This document shows, in pieces, positions 6,846 through 13,861 of a DNA stretch of 20,792 bases. The notes below the pieces were generated by a model that did no database searches, had not been told where the DNA came from, and worked only from the letters and a program-made list of their open reading frames with translations. The translations under genes and the position numbers were made by a program. The stretch lies in contig JANOXL010000311.1 of NCBI GenBank assembly GCA_031418395.1, forward strand, positions 1 through 20,792. Reading direction: 5' to 3'. Source of the stretch: JANYCG01 sp031418395 (GTDB taxonomy: Bacteria > Pseudomonadota > Gammaproteobacteria > Burkholderiales > Burkholderiaceae_C). How positions within the stretch are numbered: position 1 is the first letter of the stretch; every line of letters starts with the position of its first letter.

Positions 6846-8807
6846 ATGGACTACCCCCAAGAATTTGACGTAATCGTCGTCGGCGGCGGCCACGCCGGCA
6901 CTGAGGCGGCGCTGGCGTCCGCGCGTATGGGCTGCAAAACCTTGCTGCTCTCGCACAACATTGAAACCCTGGGCCAGATGAGCTGCAACCCGTCGATTGG
7001 CGGCATCGGTAAAGGGCACCTCGTCAAAGAGGTAGACGCCATGGGCGGCGCCATGGCGTTGGCAACCGACGAAGGCGGCATCCAGTTTCGCATTCTCAAC
7101 TCCAGCAAAGGCCCGGCGGTACGGGCGACGCGGGCGCAGGCGGATCGGGTGTTGTACAAAGCCGCGATTCGCCGCCGCCTGGAAAACCAGCCGAATTTGT
7201 GGCTGTTTCAGCAGGCGGTGGACGACCTGATGGTGGTGGGTGACCGGGTGGTGGGGGCTGTCACCCAGGTTGGCATCCGCTTCAAAAGCCGCACCGTTGT
7301 GCTGACGGCAGGCACATTTCTGGACGGCAAGATTCACGTTGGACTCAACAATTATTCGGCCGGTAGGGCGGGCGATCCGCCAGCGGTGTCGCTGAGCGCG
7401 CGGTTGAAAGAGTTGAAACTGCCGCAGGGCCGACTCAAAACCGGCACGCCGCCACGGCTCGATGGCCGCACGATTGATTTTTCCAAGTGCCAGCGCCAGC
7501 CCGGCGATGGCATGGAGGGCGCAGAAAATCCAACGATGCCCGTATTCAGCTTTATGGGTCGCGCCGACATGCACCCGGAGCAAATGCCCTGCTGGATTAC
7601 CCACACCAACGAACGCACGCACGACATCATCCGAAGCGGCTTTGGCAGAAGCCCCATGTTCACAGGCAAGATCGACGGCGTGGGGCCGCGTTATTGTCCG
7701 AGTGTGGAAGACAAAATCAACCGCTTCGCCGGCAAAGACAGTCACCAGATTTTTCTCGAGCCTGAAGGGCTGACCACCAACGAGTATTACCCCAACGGCA
7801 TTTCCACCAGCTTGCCGTTTGATATTCAATACGACCTGGTGCGCAGCATGGCCGGGCTGGAAAACGCCCACATTTTGCGGCCCGGTTACGCCATTGAATA
7901 CGATTATTTTGACCCTACCGGACTCAAGAGCAGCTTCGAGTCCAAGGCGATTGGCGGCCTGTTTTTTGCTGGGCAGATCAACGGCACCACCGGTTACGAG
8001 GAAGCGGCCGCACAAGGCATGTTTGCAGGCATCAACGCCGCGCTTCAAGCCGGGGCGAAAACAGCTTGGTCGGCCTTGCCCGGCTCGGGCGACGCCTGGG
8101 TGCCGGGCCGCAACGAAGCGTATTTGGGCGTTTTGGTGGACGACCTCATTTCCAAGGGCGTGAGTGAGCCCTACCGCATGTTTACCAGCCGGGCCGAGTT
8201 CCGCCTGCAACTGCGTGAAGACAATGCCGACATGCGCCTGACCGAAGTGGGGCGGCAACTCGGCTTGGTGGACGACGCGCGTTGGGATGCTTTCAGCCGC
8301 AAACGCGACGCTGTTTCACGTGAAACAGCGCGCCTGCGAGCGATCTGGGTCAGCCCCAAGAACCTGCAAGCTGCCGAAGCAGAGCGGGTTTTGGGCAAAG
8401 CTTTGGAGCACGAGCACAATTTCGCTGATTTGCTGCGCCGCCCTGACGTGAACTACGTGGGGCTGATGTCGCTCGACGGCGGCAAATACGCGTCGCCCGA
8501 CGCGTTGGCCGACCCCAAAGTGGCCGAGCAAGTGGAAATTGCGGCCAAATATTCAGGTTACATCGACCGCCAGCGCGGTGAAGTGGAGCGTGCCGCGCAT
8601 TACGAGCACCTGCGCCTGCCGGACGACCTGGACTACATGCAAGTGCACGCGCTGTCTATCGAGGCGCGCCAAAAGCTGAGTAAACAGCGCCCCGAAACCT
8701 TGGGCCTGGCCTCCAGAATCTCCGGCATCACGCCGGCCAGTATTTCTTTGCTACTCGTTCATCTTAAGAAGGGCGGCCGACGGGAATTTGGAGCGGCGAA
8801 TGTTTAA
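6846..8807 (+). CDS. mnmG: tRNA uridine-34 5-carboxymethylaminomethyl modification enzyme MnmG (GidA)
   Basis: With MnmE, MnmG uses FAD and a folate-derived carbon to modify the wobble uridine of several tRNAs, which supports accurate decoding. MnmE is not in this window. The 653-aa length is normal. Motifs include the FAD-binding VIVVGGGHAGTEAA (residues about 9-22), CNPSIGGIGKGHL, GPAVRATRAQADR, LKTGTPPRLDGR and PEGLTTNEYYPNG. The helical C-terminal MnmE/tRNA-binding part includes LSKQRPETLGLASRISGITP. The ATG at 6846 has AAGAGGA at 6831-6837. This is the first housekeeping gene of a gid–par cluster. A perfect parS site lies within the coding sequence at 8312-8327 (residues about 489-494, AVSRETAR), doubling as codons. 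The downstream gene overlaps its end by 8 nt if that gene starts at 8800. Confidence 0.98.
   Translation: MDYPQEFDVIVVGGGHAGTEAALASARMGCKTLLLSHNIETLGQMSCNPSIGGIGKGHLVKEVDAMGGAMALATDEGGIQFRILNSSKGPAVRATRAQADRVLYKAAIRRRLENQPNLWLFQQAVDDLMVVGDRVVGAVTQVGIRFKSRTVVLTAGTFLDGKIHVGLNNYSAGRAGDPPAVSLSARLKELKLPQGRLKTGTPPRLDGRTIDFSKCQRQPGDGMEGAENPTMPVFSFMGRADMHPEQMPCWITHTNERTHDIIRSGFGRSPMFTGKIDGVGPRYCPSVEDKINRFAGKDSHQIFLEPEGLTTNEYYPNGISTSLPFDIQYDLVRSMAGLENAHILRPGYAIEYDYFDPTGLKSSFESKAIGGLFFAGQINGTTGYEEAAAQGMFAGINAALQAGAKTAWSALPGSGDAWVPGRNEAYLGVLVDDLISKGVSEPYRMFTSRAEFRLQLREDNADMRLTEVGRQLGLVDDARWDAFSRKRDAVSRETARLRAIWVSPKNLQAAEAERVLGKALEHEHNFADLLRRPDVNYVGLMSLDGGKYASPDALADPKVAEQVEIAAKYSGYIDRQRGEVERAAHYEHLRLPDDLDYMQVHALSIEARQKLSKQRPETLGLASRISGITPASISLLLVHLKKGGRREFGAANV
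8312..8327. promoter_or_regulatory. parS centromere-like site 1 (inside mnmG)
   Basis: The 16 bases TGTTTCACGTGAAACA are a perfect palindrome and match the widely conserved bacterial parS consensus at all 16 positions. ParB binds such sites, loads as a CTP-dependent clamp and spreads along the DNA for chromosome segregation. parA and parB lie about 4-6 kb downstream in this window. Confidence 0.95.
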
Positions 8808-9507
8808 GGCTCGCATGAACTCAGGGCGCGTACCGCAACGCGGCGAGTTTTTGTTGTCTCGCGCTTTGGCGCTCTTGGCTGTTTTGGCTCTCCTTCTCGC
8901 GTTGGCGTTGTGGGTGGTCAAGGGGCGCAGCGATAAACGCGCGGCTGTGCAAAAGGCTGAGGAAGCGCAAAGCGCAGGCACGACGAGCGTGCCGGGAACA
9001 TCCGGCGCGGCCGCCACAGGTGTTGCGGAACCGCGTCCAATCGGTTTCGGCTTGACGTTTGCACTGGCGCCTTCAGACGACAAATCTCCCCCCGATGTGG
9101 CCAACCTCAGTTGCCACGGCGAGCCGCGCACCTTGGCTCGACCGCACAAAGACTCCTGCAACCCTTACCAAGGCGACACGTCTTGTCGCATTGTCTTGCC
9201 AGTGTTGTGTTTGAAGCCCGAGGGTGCAACCAAACCGGCGGGCGTGCAAGACGGCTTTTACCAAGGCTGGACGGGCGGAACCCTGGCGGCGACGCAACCT
9301 GTGATGGGCGCCATCCTGGAGTCAGAAGCTGCGGCCAGCGCCCGCTGCACCACAGAACTGGGCCCGGGCTGGCGCATGGCAGAGTTCCATGACGGCAATG
9401 GCGGCTGGGGCTTGCAAGGCCAAAAGGGCAAGGGTTTTCTGCCTAACTCCCGTTATTGGGTGCATATCAACGACCAGCGGGGCAACTGCTGGGATAGCCC
9501 GCCTTGA
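8800..9507 (+). CDS. Membrane-anchored protein of unknown function
   Basis: No family recognised with confidence. From the ATG at 8800 the product is 235 aa. It has a short basic N-terminus, one hydrophobic helix (about residues 19-39, LSRALALLAVLALLLALALW) and then a low-complexity Ala/Gly/Ser/Thr linker. A periplasmic domain follows, with about eight cysteines (SCHGE, DSCNPYQG, TSCRIVLPVLCL, ARCTTEL, NCWD) that could form disulfides. The C-terminus has the aromatic, Gly-rich pattern GWRMAEFHDGNGGWGLQG…YWVHINDQRGNCW. A TTG at 8788 in the same frame could be an earlier start, but 8800 has GGAG at 8790-8793 with good spacing. It overlaps mnmG by 8 nt and is followed 14 nt later by another exported protein, so it is probably co-transcribed. 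It separates mnmG from rsmG, an uncommon place for such a gene. Confidence 0.72.
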   Translation: MFKARMNSGRVPQRGEFLLSRALALLAVLALLLALALWVVKGRSDKRAAVQKAEEAQSAGTTSVPGTSGAAATGVAEPRPIGFGLTFALAPSDDKSPPDVANLSCHGEPRTLARPHKDSCNPYQGDTSCRIVLPVLCLKPEGATKPAGVQDGFYQGWTGGTLAATQPVMGAILESEAAASARCTTELGPGWRMAEFHDGNGGWGLQGQKGKGFLPNSRYWVHINDQRGNCWDSPP

Positions 9508-9512
9508 GCGGA

Positions 9513-9528
9513 AGTTTCACGTGAAACA
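9513..9528. promoter_or_regulatory. parS site 2, overlapping the start of the DUF4124 gene
   Basis: AGTTTCACGTGAAACA matches the 16-bp parS consensus at 15 of 16 positions (only the first base differs), and its inner 14 bases are a perfect palindrome. The GTG in the palindrome centre (9521-9523) is the best start codon of the downstream gene, and the site also contains part of its ribosome site. ParB binding here could affect expression of that gene. Confidence 0.92.
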
Positions 9529-10132
9529 TCAAAAGTTTGACGCACTCGCCTGGACAAGCGCCGGCTTTTCGAATCGGTGGCGGGTTCTGCTTGCCGTTTG
9601 CGCCTCGGTTCTGGTGCTTGGGCTCTCGGTGCCAGCCAGTGCCGCGGTTTACAAATGCACGGGCGCTGATGGGCGGGTGGTTTTCAGTGATCAGCCGTGC
9701 CTTGCCGGCCAGGCGACCACTGCTGTCAGGGAGCCAGCCGGCGCGCCGCCTGCAAAGCCGCAAGACGCCAGTGAGGCCGCCCGTGCTGCGACGCGCGCCC
9801 GTTTGCGAGCCGCCCAGACGCCCGAATGCGCCGAAATGGCAGACCGGATTGCCAGCTTCGGACAGTCAGGAGGCGCCACTGCAAGCAACGCGCAGATGAA
9901 CGCGCTTGTCAGCCGCTACGATCAGCAGTGCGCCGCGCGCATGCGGGAGGCCGTAGAGGCCGAAAACAAACGTAAAGAAGACGAAGCTCAAAAACGAGTT
10001 TTGGCCGATACCACCTGTGCTGAGAAGCGCCGCGTGCTCAATGAGCGGCGCGCAAAATTGGCCACTCTCAGCGAAGCCGATAAACGGGCGGTTGCTGCGT
10101 TGGAGGCAGAGGTGACCCGTGACTGCCGATAA
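9521..10132 (+). CDS. Exported DUF4124-domain protein with charged helical C-terminus
   Basis: Predicted periplasmic protein of 203 aa, function unknown. After a 19-residue lead comes a membrane or signal helix (WRVLLAVCASVLVLGLSVPASA) with a good signal peptidase site after ASA. The DUF4124 signature follows immediately: AVYKCTGADGRVVFSDQPC. Then come a Pro/Ala linker and a charged, likely coiled helical region with four cysteines (PEC, QQC, TTC, RDC). The frame is open back to 9389, but that would overlap the previous gene by over 100 nt. GTG at 9521 is preferred because GGAAG lies at 9510-9514, and no ATG, GTG or TTG follows before the hydrophobic helix. The start codon lies in the centre of a parS palindrome. 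The stop overlaps the rsmG start by 14 nt, so it is coupled to rsmG. Confidence 0.8.
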   Translation: MKHQKFDALAWTSAGFSNRWRVLLAVCASVLVLGLSVPASAAVYKCTGADGRVVFSDQPCLAGQATTAVREPAGAPPAKPQDASEAARAATRARLRAAQTPECAEMADRIASFGQSGGATASNAQMNALVSRYDQQCAARMREAVEAENKRKEDEAQKRVLADTTCAEKRRVLNERRAKLATLSEADKRAVAALEAEVTRDCR

Positions 10133-10895
10133 GCCGCCAGTGAAACCTGACCTGACGCGTGAAAACCTGAAACAGCCGGCCAGAAACCTCGGGTTGGCGC
10201 TGACAGATGCCCAGCTCGACGCCATGTTGGCCTACCTGGGCTTGATCCAGAAATGGAACAAGGTATATAACCTCACTGCTGTGCGTGACCCTGCCGAGAT
10301 GTTGACCCTGCATCTGCTGGACAGTCTGGCGGTAGTGCCGCCCCTCAAGCAGCGCCTGGCTGCGATGGCCTACGCCATGGACGGCGCGGATGAAACACCA
10401 GCGCCAGAATCAGAAGAGCGCAAGCCACAAACGGGCGAATCCTGTGCGAGCAAAGAACTTTTTCGCCTGCTTGATGTTGGCTCCGGTGCTGGCCTGCCGG
10501 GCATCGTGATCGCGATTTGTTGCCCGGAAGTCGCGGTGGACTGTGTCGATACCGTTGCCAAAAAAGCAGCGTTTATCAACCAGGTGGCCGTCACGCTCAA
10601 GCTACCCAACTTGCGCGGCATTCATGCCCGGGTTGAAAACCTGGCTGAGAAGTCTGCCGTGAAGTACCACGTCATCAGCTCTCGTGCCTTCGCGTCTCTG
10701 CTGGACTTCACCGCGCTGTCAGCCAATGCCTTGGGTGAGCAGGGCGTTTGGCTGGCGATGAAGGCCAAACGACCCGCCGACGAGATGGCCGCGTTGCCTA
10801 AATCGGTGGAAGTGTTTCACGTGGAACAACTCAAAGTGCCGGGCTTGGATGCCGAGCGTTGCATCGTCTGGATGCGCAAGTCAGGCAGCGTTTAG
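10119..10895 (+). CDS. rsmG: 16S rRNA (guanine-527-N7)-methyltransferase RsmG (GidB)
   Basis: Methylates G527 of 16S rRNA with S-adenosylmethionine; loss of this enzyme gives low-level streptomycin resistance in other bacteria. The SAM-binding motif LLDVGSGAGLPG is at residues 117-128. The N-terminal helical part with KWNKVYNLTAVRDPAEML…HLLDS (about 45-69) and the later SSRAFASL segment are typical. At 258 aa it is longer than the roughly 210-aa E. coli enzyme. Most of the excess is a polar stretch at about residues 83-114 (MDGADETPAPESEERKPQTG and flanks) just before the SAM motif, probably a surface loop. Translation starts at GTG 10119 inside the end of the DUF4124 gene, with GAGG at 10109-10112. 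A parS site lies in its 3' end and encodes residues about 232-237 (VFHVEQ). Confidence 0.96.
   Translation: MTADKPPVKPDLTRENLKQPARNLGLALTDAQLDAMLAYLGLIQKWNKVYNLTAVRDPAEMLTLHLLDSLAVVPPLKQRLAAMAYAMDGADETPAPESEERKPQTGESCASKELFRLLDVGSGAGLPGIVIAICCPEVAVDCVDTVAKKAAFINQVAVTLKLPNLRGIHARVENLAEKSAVKYHVISSRAFASLLDFTALSANALGEQGVWLAMKAKRPADEMAALPKSVEVFHVEQLKVPGLDAERCIVWMRKSGSV
10813..10828. promoter_or_regulatory. parS site 3 (inside rsmG)
   Basis: TGTTTCACGTGGAACA matches the parS consensus at 15 of 16 positions; the single change (A to G) is a variant also used as functional parS in other bacteria. It lies 1.5 kb upstream of parA. Its spacing from site 2 (1300 bp) resembles that between sites 1 and 2 (1201 bp). 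Confidence 0.93.
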
Positions 10896-11054
10896 CCGCA
10901 GGCATAGCCGCACAGCCGAGCGTCCCATCGGCCTGATTCCGCCAACAGAATGTGCCGAGCGCCCGATCCCACCCGGAAGTTGGCGGGCCAAACCAGCCCA
11001 TGCCGTAAACTCGAACTCCATTCGGCAAACATCGCACCAACCCAAACCTAAAAA

Positions 11055-11669
11055 ATGTTCGGCATTACCGATTACGGCACCTACATCGCCACAATCCTGC
11101 TGTTCCTGCTCGTGCCCGGGCCGGGCAATTTGGCCCTGATTACCTCGACAACCAAAGGCGGCATCGCAGGTGGATTCGGCTCAATATTCGGGATTTTTGC
11201 GGGCGACCAGATTCTGATGTGGCTGGCCATTGCCGGCATGGCGGCGGTCATGGCGGCGTATCCCGGCGCTTTTGTCGCGGTGCAGTGGATCGGTGCGGGG
11301 TATCTGGTTTGGCTGGGTATGAAGATGCTGATCGCCAAGCCCGGTGATGCCCCGATTTTGAACATCCAACCGCGCCATTATTTCCAGCAATCGCTCTTGA
11401 TCACGTTGTTCAATCCGAAAGCGATTGTGTTTTACATGGCGTTTTTCCCGCAATTCATTGACCCCGCACACCAGCAGGGCATGACGACCTATCTCGCCCT
11501 GACGTTGACCAGCGGTTTCCTTATGTTTTGTTACGGCCTGACTTCGGTGATGTTGACGCACTTCCTGGCCTCCAGATTTCGCTCCAACCCTGTGCTGGGC
11601 CAGGCGCTGGAGAAATTCGCCGGTTTGTGCCTGGTGGGCTTTGGCATCAAGCTGGCGGTGAGTAAATAA
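11055..11669 (+). CDS. LysE/RhtB family amino-acid exporter (first of two)
   Basis: Inner-membrane transporter of 204 aa, with the usual family length and about six hydrophobic helices. LysE/RhtB proteins export amino acids such as lysine, homoserine, threonine or leucine; the substrate here is unknown. Family marks are the first helix with LLFLLVPGPGNLALITSTTKGG, the second with GDQILMWLA, the GAGYLVWLGMKML segment, and LLITLFNPKAIVFYMAFFPQF with the conserved N-P-K. It follows a 159-nt gap after rsmG that may contain its own promoter, although I could not identify a convincing one. No clear ribosome site precedes the ATG (upstream bases are CCTAAAAA), so initiation may be weak or the leader short. 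A second, homologous exporter starts 13 nt after its stop. Confidence 0.93.
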   Translation: MFGITDYGTYIATILLFLLVPGPGNLALITSTTKGGIAGGFGSIFGIFAGDQILMWLAIAGMAAVMAAYPGAFVAVQWIGAGYLVWLGMKMLIAKPGDAPILNIQPRHYFQQSLLITLFNPKAIVFYMAFFPQFIDPAHQQGMTTYLALTLTSGFLMFCYGLTSVMLTHFLASRFRSNPVLGQALEKFAGLCLVGFGIKLAVSK

Positions 11670-11682
11670 AAAAGGAATCACC

Positions 11683-12315
11683 TTGTTCGCCACGTTATTT
11701 GCTGTGGGTTTGGTGCACTGGCTGATCATGGTGACGCCGGGGCCCAATGTCTTGCTCGTGTCGCATTTGGCGGCGAGTGGACAAGGCCGCGCGGCTTTTT
11801 GGGCAGCACTGGGCATTAGCGGCGTGGCGGTGTTTTGGGCGCTCTTAGCCATGTTGGGTATCAAGGCGCTGTTTGCTGCGCAGCCGGGTATTCGCTTGGG
11901 TGTCCAAATTGCAGGCGGGTTGTACCTCGGGTATTTGGCGTGGCGCATTTGGTTGTCAAGCGCGCCTACGCTTACCACCCCTGCGCCTGAAGCCGCGCTG
12001 CCAACGCCATTGACGGCAGCCGAGGGCCTGCGTTTGGGCCTGGTCACTAACCTGCTGAACCCCAAATCGGCCTTGATGTTCAGTAGCCTGTTTGCCGCCG
12101 CACTGCCCACCCACCTGCCGAGCTTTCTGCAAGTCGCGGTGCTGGCCATGGTTTGGTTCAACGCGGTGTTATGGCATGTCTTTTTGGCCGGTGCGTTTTC
12201 GCGGCCGGGTGTGCAGGCGGTGTATGCCCGTCAAAGGCGCTGGTTGGGCCGACTGTCCAGCCTTTGTGTGGGCGCTTTTGGCGCGCGGCTCCTTTGGGTT
12301 AGTGCGCGGGATTGA
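11683..12315 (+). CDS. LysE/RhtB family amino-acid exporter (second of two)
   Basis: Inner-membrane exporter of 210 aa with the same fold and helix pattern as the gene just upstream. It carries VTPGPNVLLVSHLAASG in helix 1, GLYLGYLAWRIWL, and LVTNLLNPKSALMFSSLF with the N-P-K triad. The two are clearly paralogous in type but not close copies, so this is either an old duplication or separate recruitment. Some exporters of related folds act as two-subunit pairs, and adjacent genes make that possible here, but nothing in the sequence proves it. The start is TTG at 11683, supported by AAAGGA at 11671-11676 and the alignment of the first helix. It ends 8 nt before parA, so exporters and parA are probably on one transcript. 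Confidence 0.92.
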   Translation: MFATLFAVGLVHWLIMVTPGPNVLLVSHLAASGQGRAAFWAALGISGVAVFWALLAMLGIKALFAAQPGIRLGVQIAGGLYLGYLAWRIWLSSAPTLTTPAPEAALPTPLTAAEGLRLGLVTNLLNPKSALMFSSLFAAALPTHLPSFLQVAVLAMVWFNAVLWHVFLAGAFSRPGVQAVYARQRRWLGRLSSLCVGAFGARLLWVSARD

Positions 12316-12323
12316 AAGATTAA

Positions 12324-13109
12324 ATGACCAAAATATTCTGCATCGCCAACCAAAAAGGCGGCGTTGGCAAGACCACAACCGCAGTCAACCTGGCGGCTGG
12401 TTTGGCTAAAGTCGGCCAACGGGTCTTGATGGTTGACCTGGATCCGCAGGGCAATGCCACCATGGGTTCGGGCGTGGACAAACGCCAATTGGAAACGAGT
12501 GTCTATGACGTCTTGCTCGAAGGTGCCAGCATCGCTGAGGCGCGTGTCAAAAGCACCAAGCTGATCGACGCCGGTTGCAGCTACGACATCCTGGGTGCCA
12601 ACCGCGAATTGGCCGGTGCCGAGGTCGAGCTGGTCGATGTCGAGCGACGTGAGAAGCGGCTGAAAACTGCCTTGGCGCAGGTTGCCCCAGACTACGACTT
12701 CATCCTGATCGACTGCCCGCCCTCACTCTCGATGTTGACCTTGAACGGCTTGTGCTCGGCGCACGGCGTGATCGTGCCCATGCAATGTGAGTATTTCGCG
12801 CTTGAAGGCCTGACGGATCTGGTCAACACAATCAAACAAGTTCACGCCAATTTGAATAAAGAGCTGTCCATCATCGGGTTGCTGCGGGTGATGTTTGACC
12901 CGCGCATCACCTTGCAGCAACAGGTGAGTGAACAGCTCAAGGCGCATTTTGGCGACAAGGTTTTTGACACCGTGATCCCGCGCAACGTGCGTTTGGCCGA
13001 GGCGCCGAGTTATGGTTTGCCGGGTGTCGCGTTTGACCCGTCCTCCAAAGGCGCGCAGGCCTTTGTGGCGTTTGCGCAGGAGATGGTGGTGCGGATTGGA
13101 AAGATGTAA
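12324..13109 (+). CDS. parA: Chromosome partitioning ATPase ParA (Soj)
   Basis: Deviant Walker-type ATPase of 261 aa that binds DNA non-specifically as an ATP dimer and is released by ParB, moving the origin region during chromosome segregation. The P-loop with signature lysines is KGGVGKTT (residues 11-18) after FCIANQ. MVDLDPQGNAT (about 37-46) and the DFILIDCPPSL segment complete the nucleotide site. Length and the absence of an N-terminal helix-turn-helix domain mark a chromosomal Soj-type protein rather than a plasmid ParA. The ribosome site is poor (only GAAAGA-like bases), and the gene follows the second exporter by 8 nt, which suggests translation tied to that gene. The usual next gene, parB, is delayed by a hydrolase gene and an AT-rich island. 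Confidence 0.97.
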   Translation: MTKIFCIANQKGGVGKTTTAVNLAAGLAKVGQRVLMVDLDPQGNATMGSGVDKRQLETSVYDVLLEGASIAEARVKSTKLIDAGCSYDILGANRELAGAEVELVDVERREKRLKTALAQVAPDYDFILIDCPPSLSMLTLNGLCSAHGVIVPMQCEYFALEGLTDLVNTIKQVHANLNKELSIIGLLRVMFDPRITLQQQVSEQLKAHFGDKVFDTVIPRNVRLAEAPSYGLPGVAFDPSSKGAQAFVAFAQEMVVRIGKM

Positions 13110-13237
13110 AAATCATTTTATAACATTAGTACGTTAATAATTTTCGACATCAGGTCTCGTAAAATAAGCCTATTTAGCTATTATATTTAGTAGTTATATT
13201 GTATATATATTATACATTTTGAATTATAAAATACTCA
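13107..13237. other. AT-rich island between parA and the hydrolase–parB pair
   Basis: Positions 13111-13230 contain 24 G or C in 120 bases (20%) in an otherwise GC-rich window. The stretch runs from the parA stop into the first codons of the hydrolase gene. It contains TGTATA (13200-13205) facing TATACA (13211-13216), ATTTT (13216-13220) facing AAAAT (13228-13232), and a repeated TATTTAG (13171-13177, 13184-13190). No DnaA box, IS end or ribosome site is evident. It may hold a promoter, a silencer target, a DNA-unwinding segment or foreign residue; the sequence does not decide. Confidence 0.8.
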
Positions 13238-13845
13238 CCTTACCGGGCTGGATGAATTCCGGCCCTGGCCACTGGCAGAGCCTGTGGGAGTTGCAGCACG
13301 GCTATGTGCGGGTGCAGCAGCACGACTGGGAGCGGCCCCTGCGCGGCGACTGGATGACACGGCTTGAAGAAGCGGTGTTGTCGCTGCCGCCAGATCAGCC
13401 GGTGCTGCTGGCGGCACACAGCTTGGGGTGTACGCTGGTGGCGGCTTGGGCAACATTTTCTCGCCAGACGCATCGGGTGGCGGGGGCCTTGCTTGTGGCG
13501 CCGCCCGACGTGGCGCAAGCTGATTTCCCTGCCGCGCTGCACAGTTGGCGCAAGCCCGAGTTGACCCGGCTGCCGTTTGTGGCGACCTGTGTGGTGTCTG
13601 ACAACGATGCGGTGTGCGGCTTGGTCGCGGGCCAAAACCTGGCGCGTCAGTGGGGTGCCGACTGCGTGGTGCTGCGCGGTGCAGGCCATATCAATACCGA
13701 ATCGGGCCTTGGGGGATGGGATGACGGGCATAAGCTGCTTCTGGATTTGAAGCAAAGGCCGGATCAAAAGCAACTGCCAAACGACATATCAGGCATTAGC
13801 CGCGCAGTCCACCCGACCAGCGGCGCGACAAACCATTTGACATAG
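13219..13845 (+). CDS. RBBP9/YdeN-type small serine hydrolase (alpha/beta fold)
   Basis: Predicted cytoplasmic alpha/beta hydrolase of the RBBP9/YdeN type, substrate unknown. The first strand ILTLPGWMNSGPGHWQSLWE is characteristic of the family. The catalytic residues are S68 in AAHSLGC, an acid at D128 or D130 in SDNDAVC, and H157 in GAGHINTESG. The core ends near residue 178; the last 30 residues, up to ISRAVHPTSGATNHLT, form a tail not expected in the family. TTG at 13219 is the only start in the frame that keeps the first strand, but no ribosome site is visible because the upstream DNA is AT-rich. The first seven codons are AT-rich too, unlike the rest. The gene lies between parA and parB and ends 16 nt before parB, so it may be transcribed with parB. 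Confidence 0.85.
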   Translation: MNYKILTLPGWMNSGPGHWQSLWELQHGYVRVQQHDWERPLRGDWMTRLEEAVLSLPPDQPVLLAAHSLGCTLVAAWATFSRQTHRVAGALLVAPPDVAQADFPAALHSWRKPELTRLPFVATCVVSDNDAVCGLVAGQNLARQWGADCVVLRGAGHINTESGLGGWDDGHKLLLDLKQRPDQKQLPNDISGISRAVHPTSGATNHLT

Positions 13846-13861
13846 CAAGGGAGAAACTGAT

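Noticed and set aside
6765..8258. Long open frame (497 codons) on the minus strand
   Set aside because: It lies antisense to mnmG, whose product is unmistakable, and its translation resembles no domain; it is a product of high-GC codon bias.
9389..9520. Upstream start for the DUF4124 protein
   Set aside because: It would overlap the preceding gene by about 120 nt and add a non-signal-like leader; GTG 9521 with GGAAG is more likely.
13107..13237. Replication origin (oriC)
   Set aside because: The AT-rich stretch lacks recognisable TTATCCACA-type DnaA boxes, and dnaA or rpmH is not next to it.
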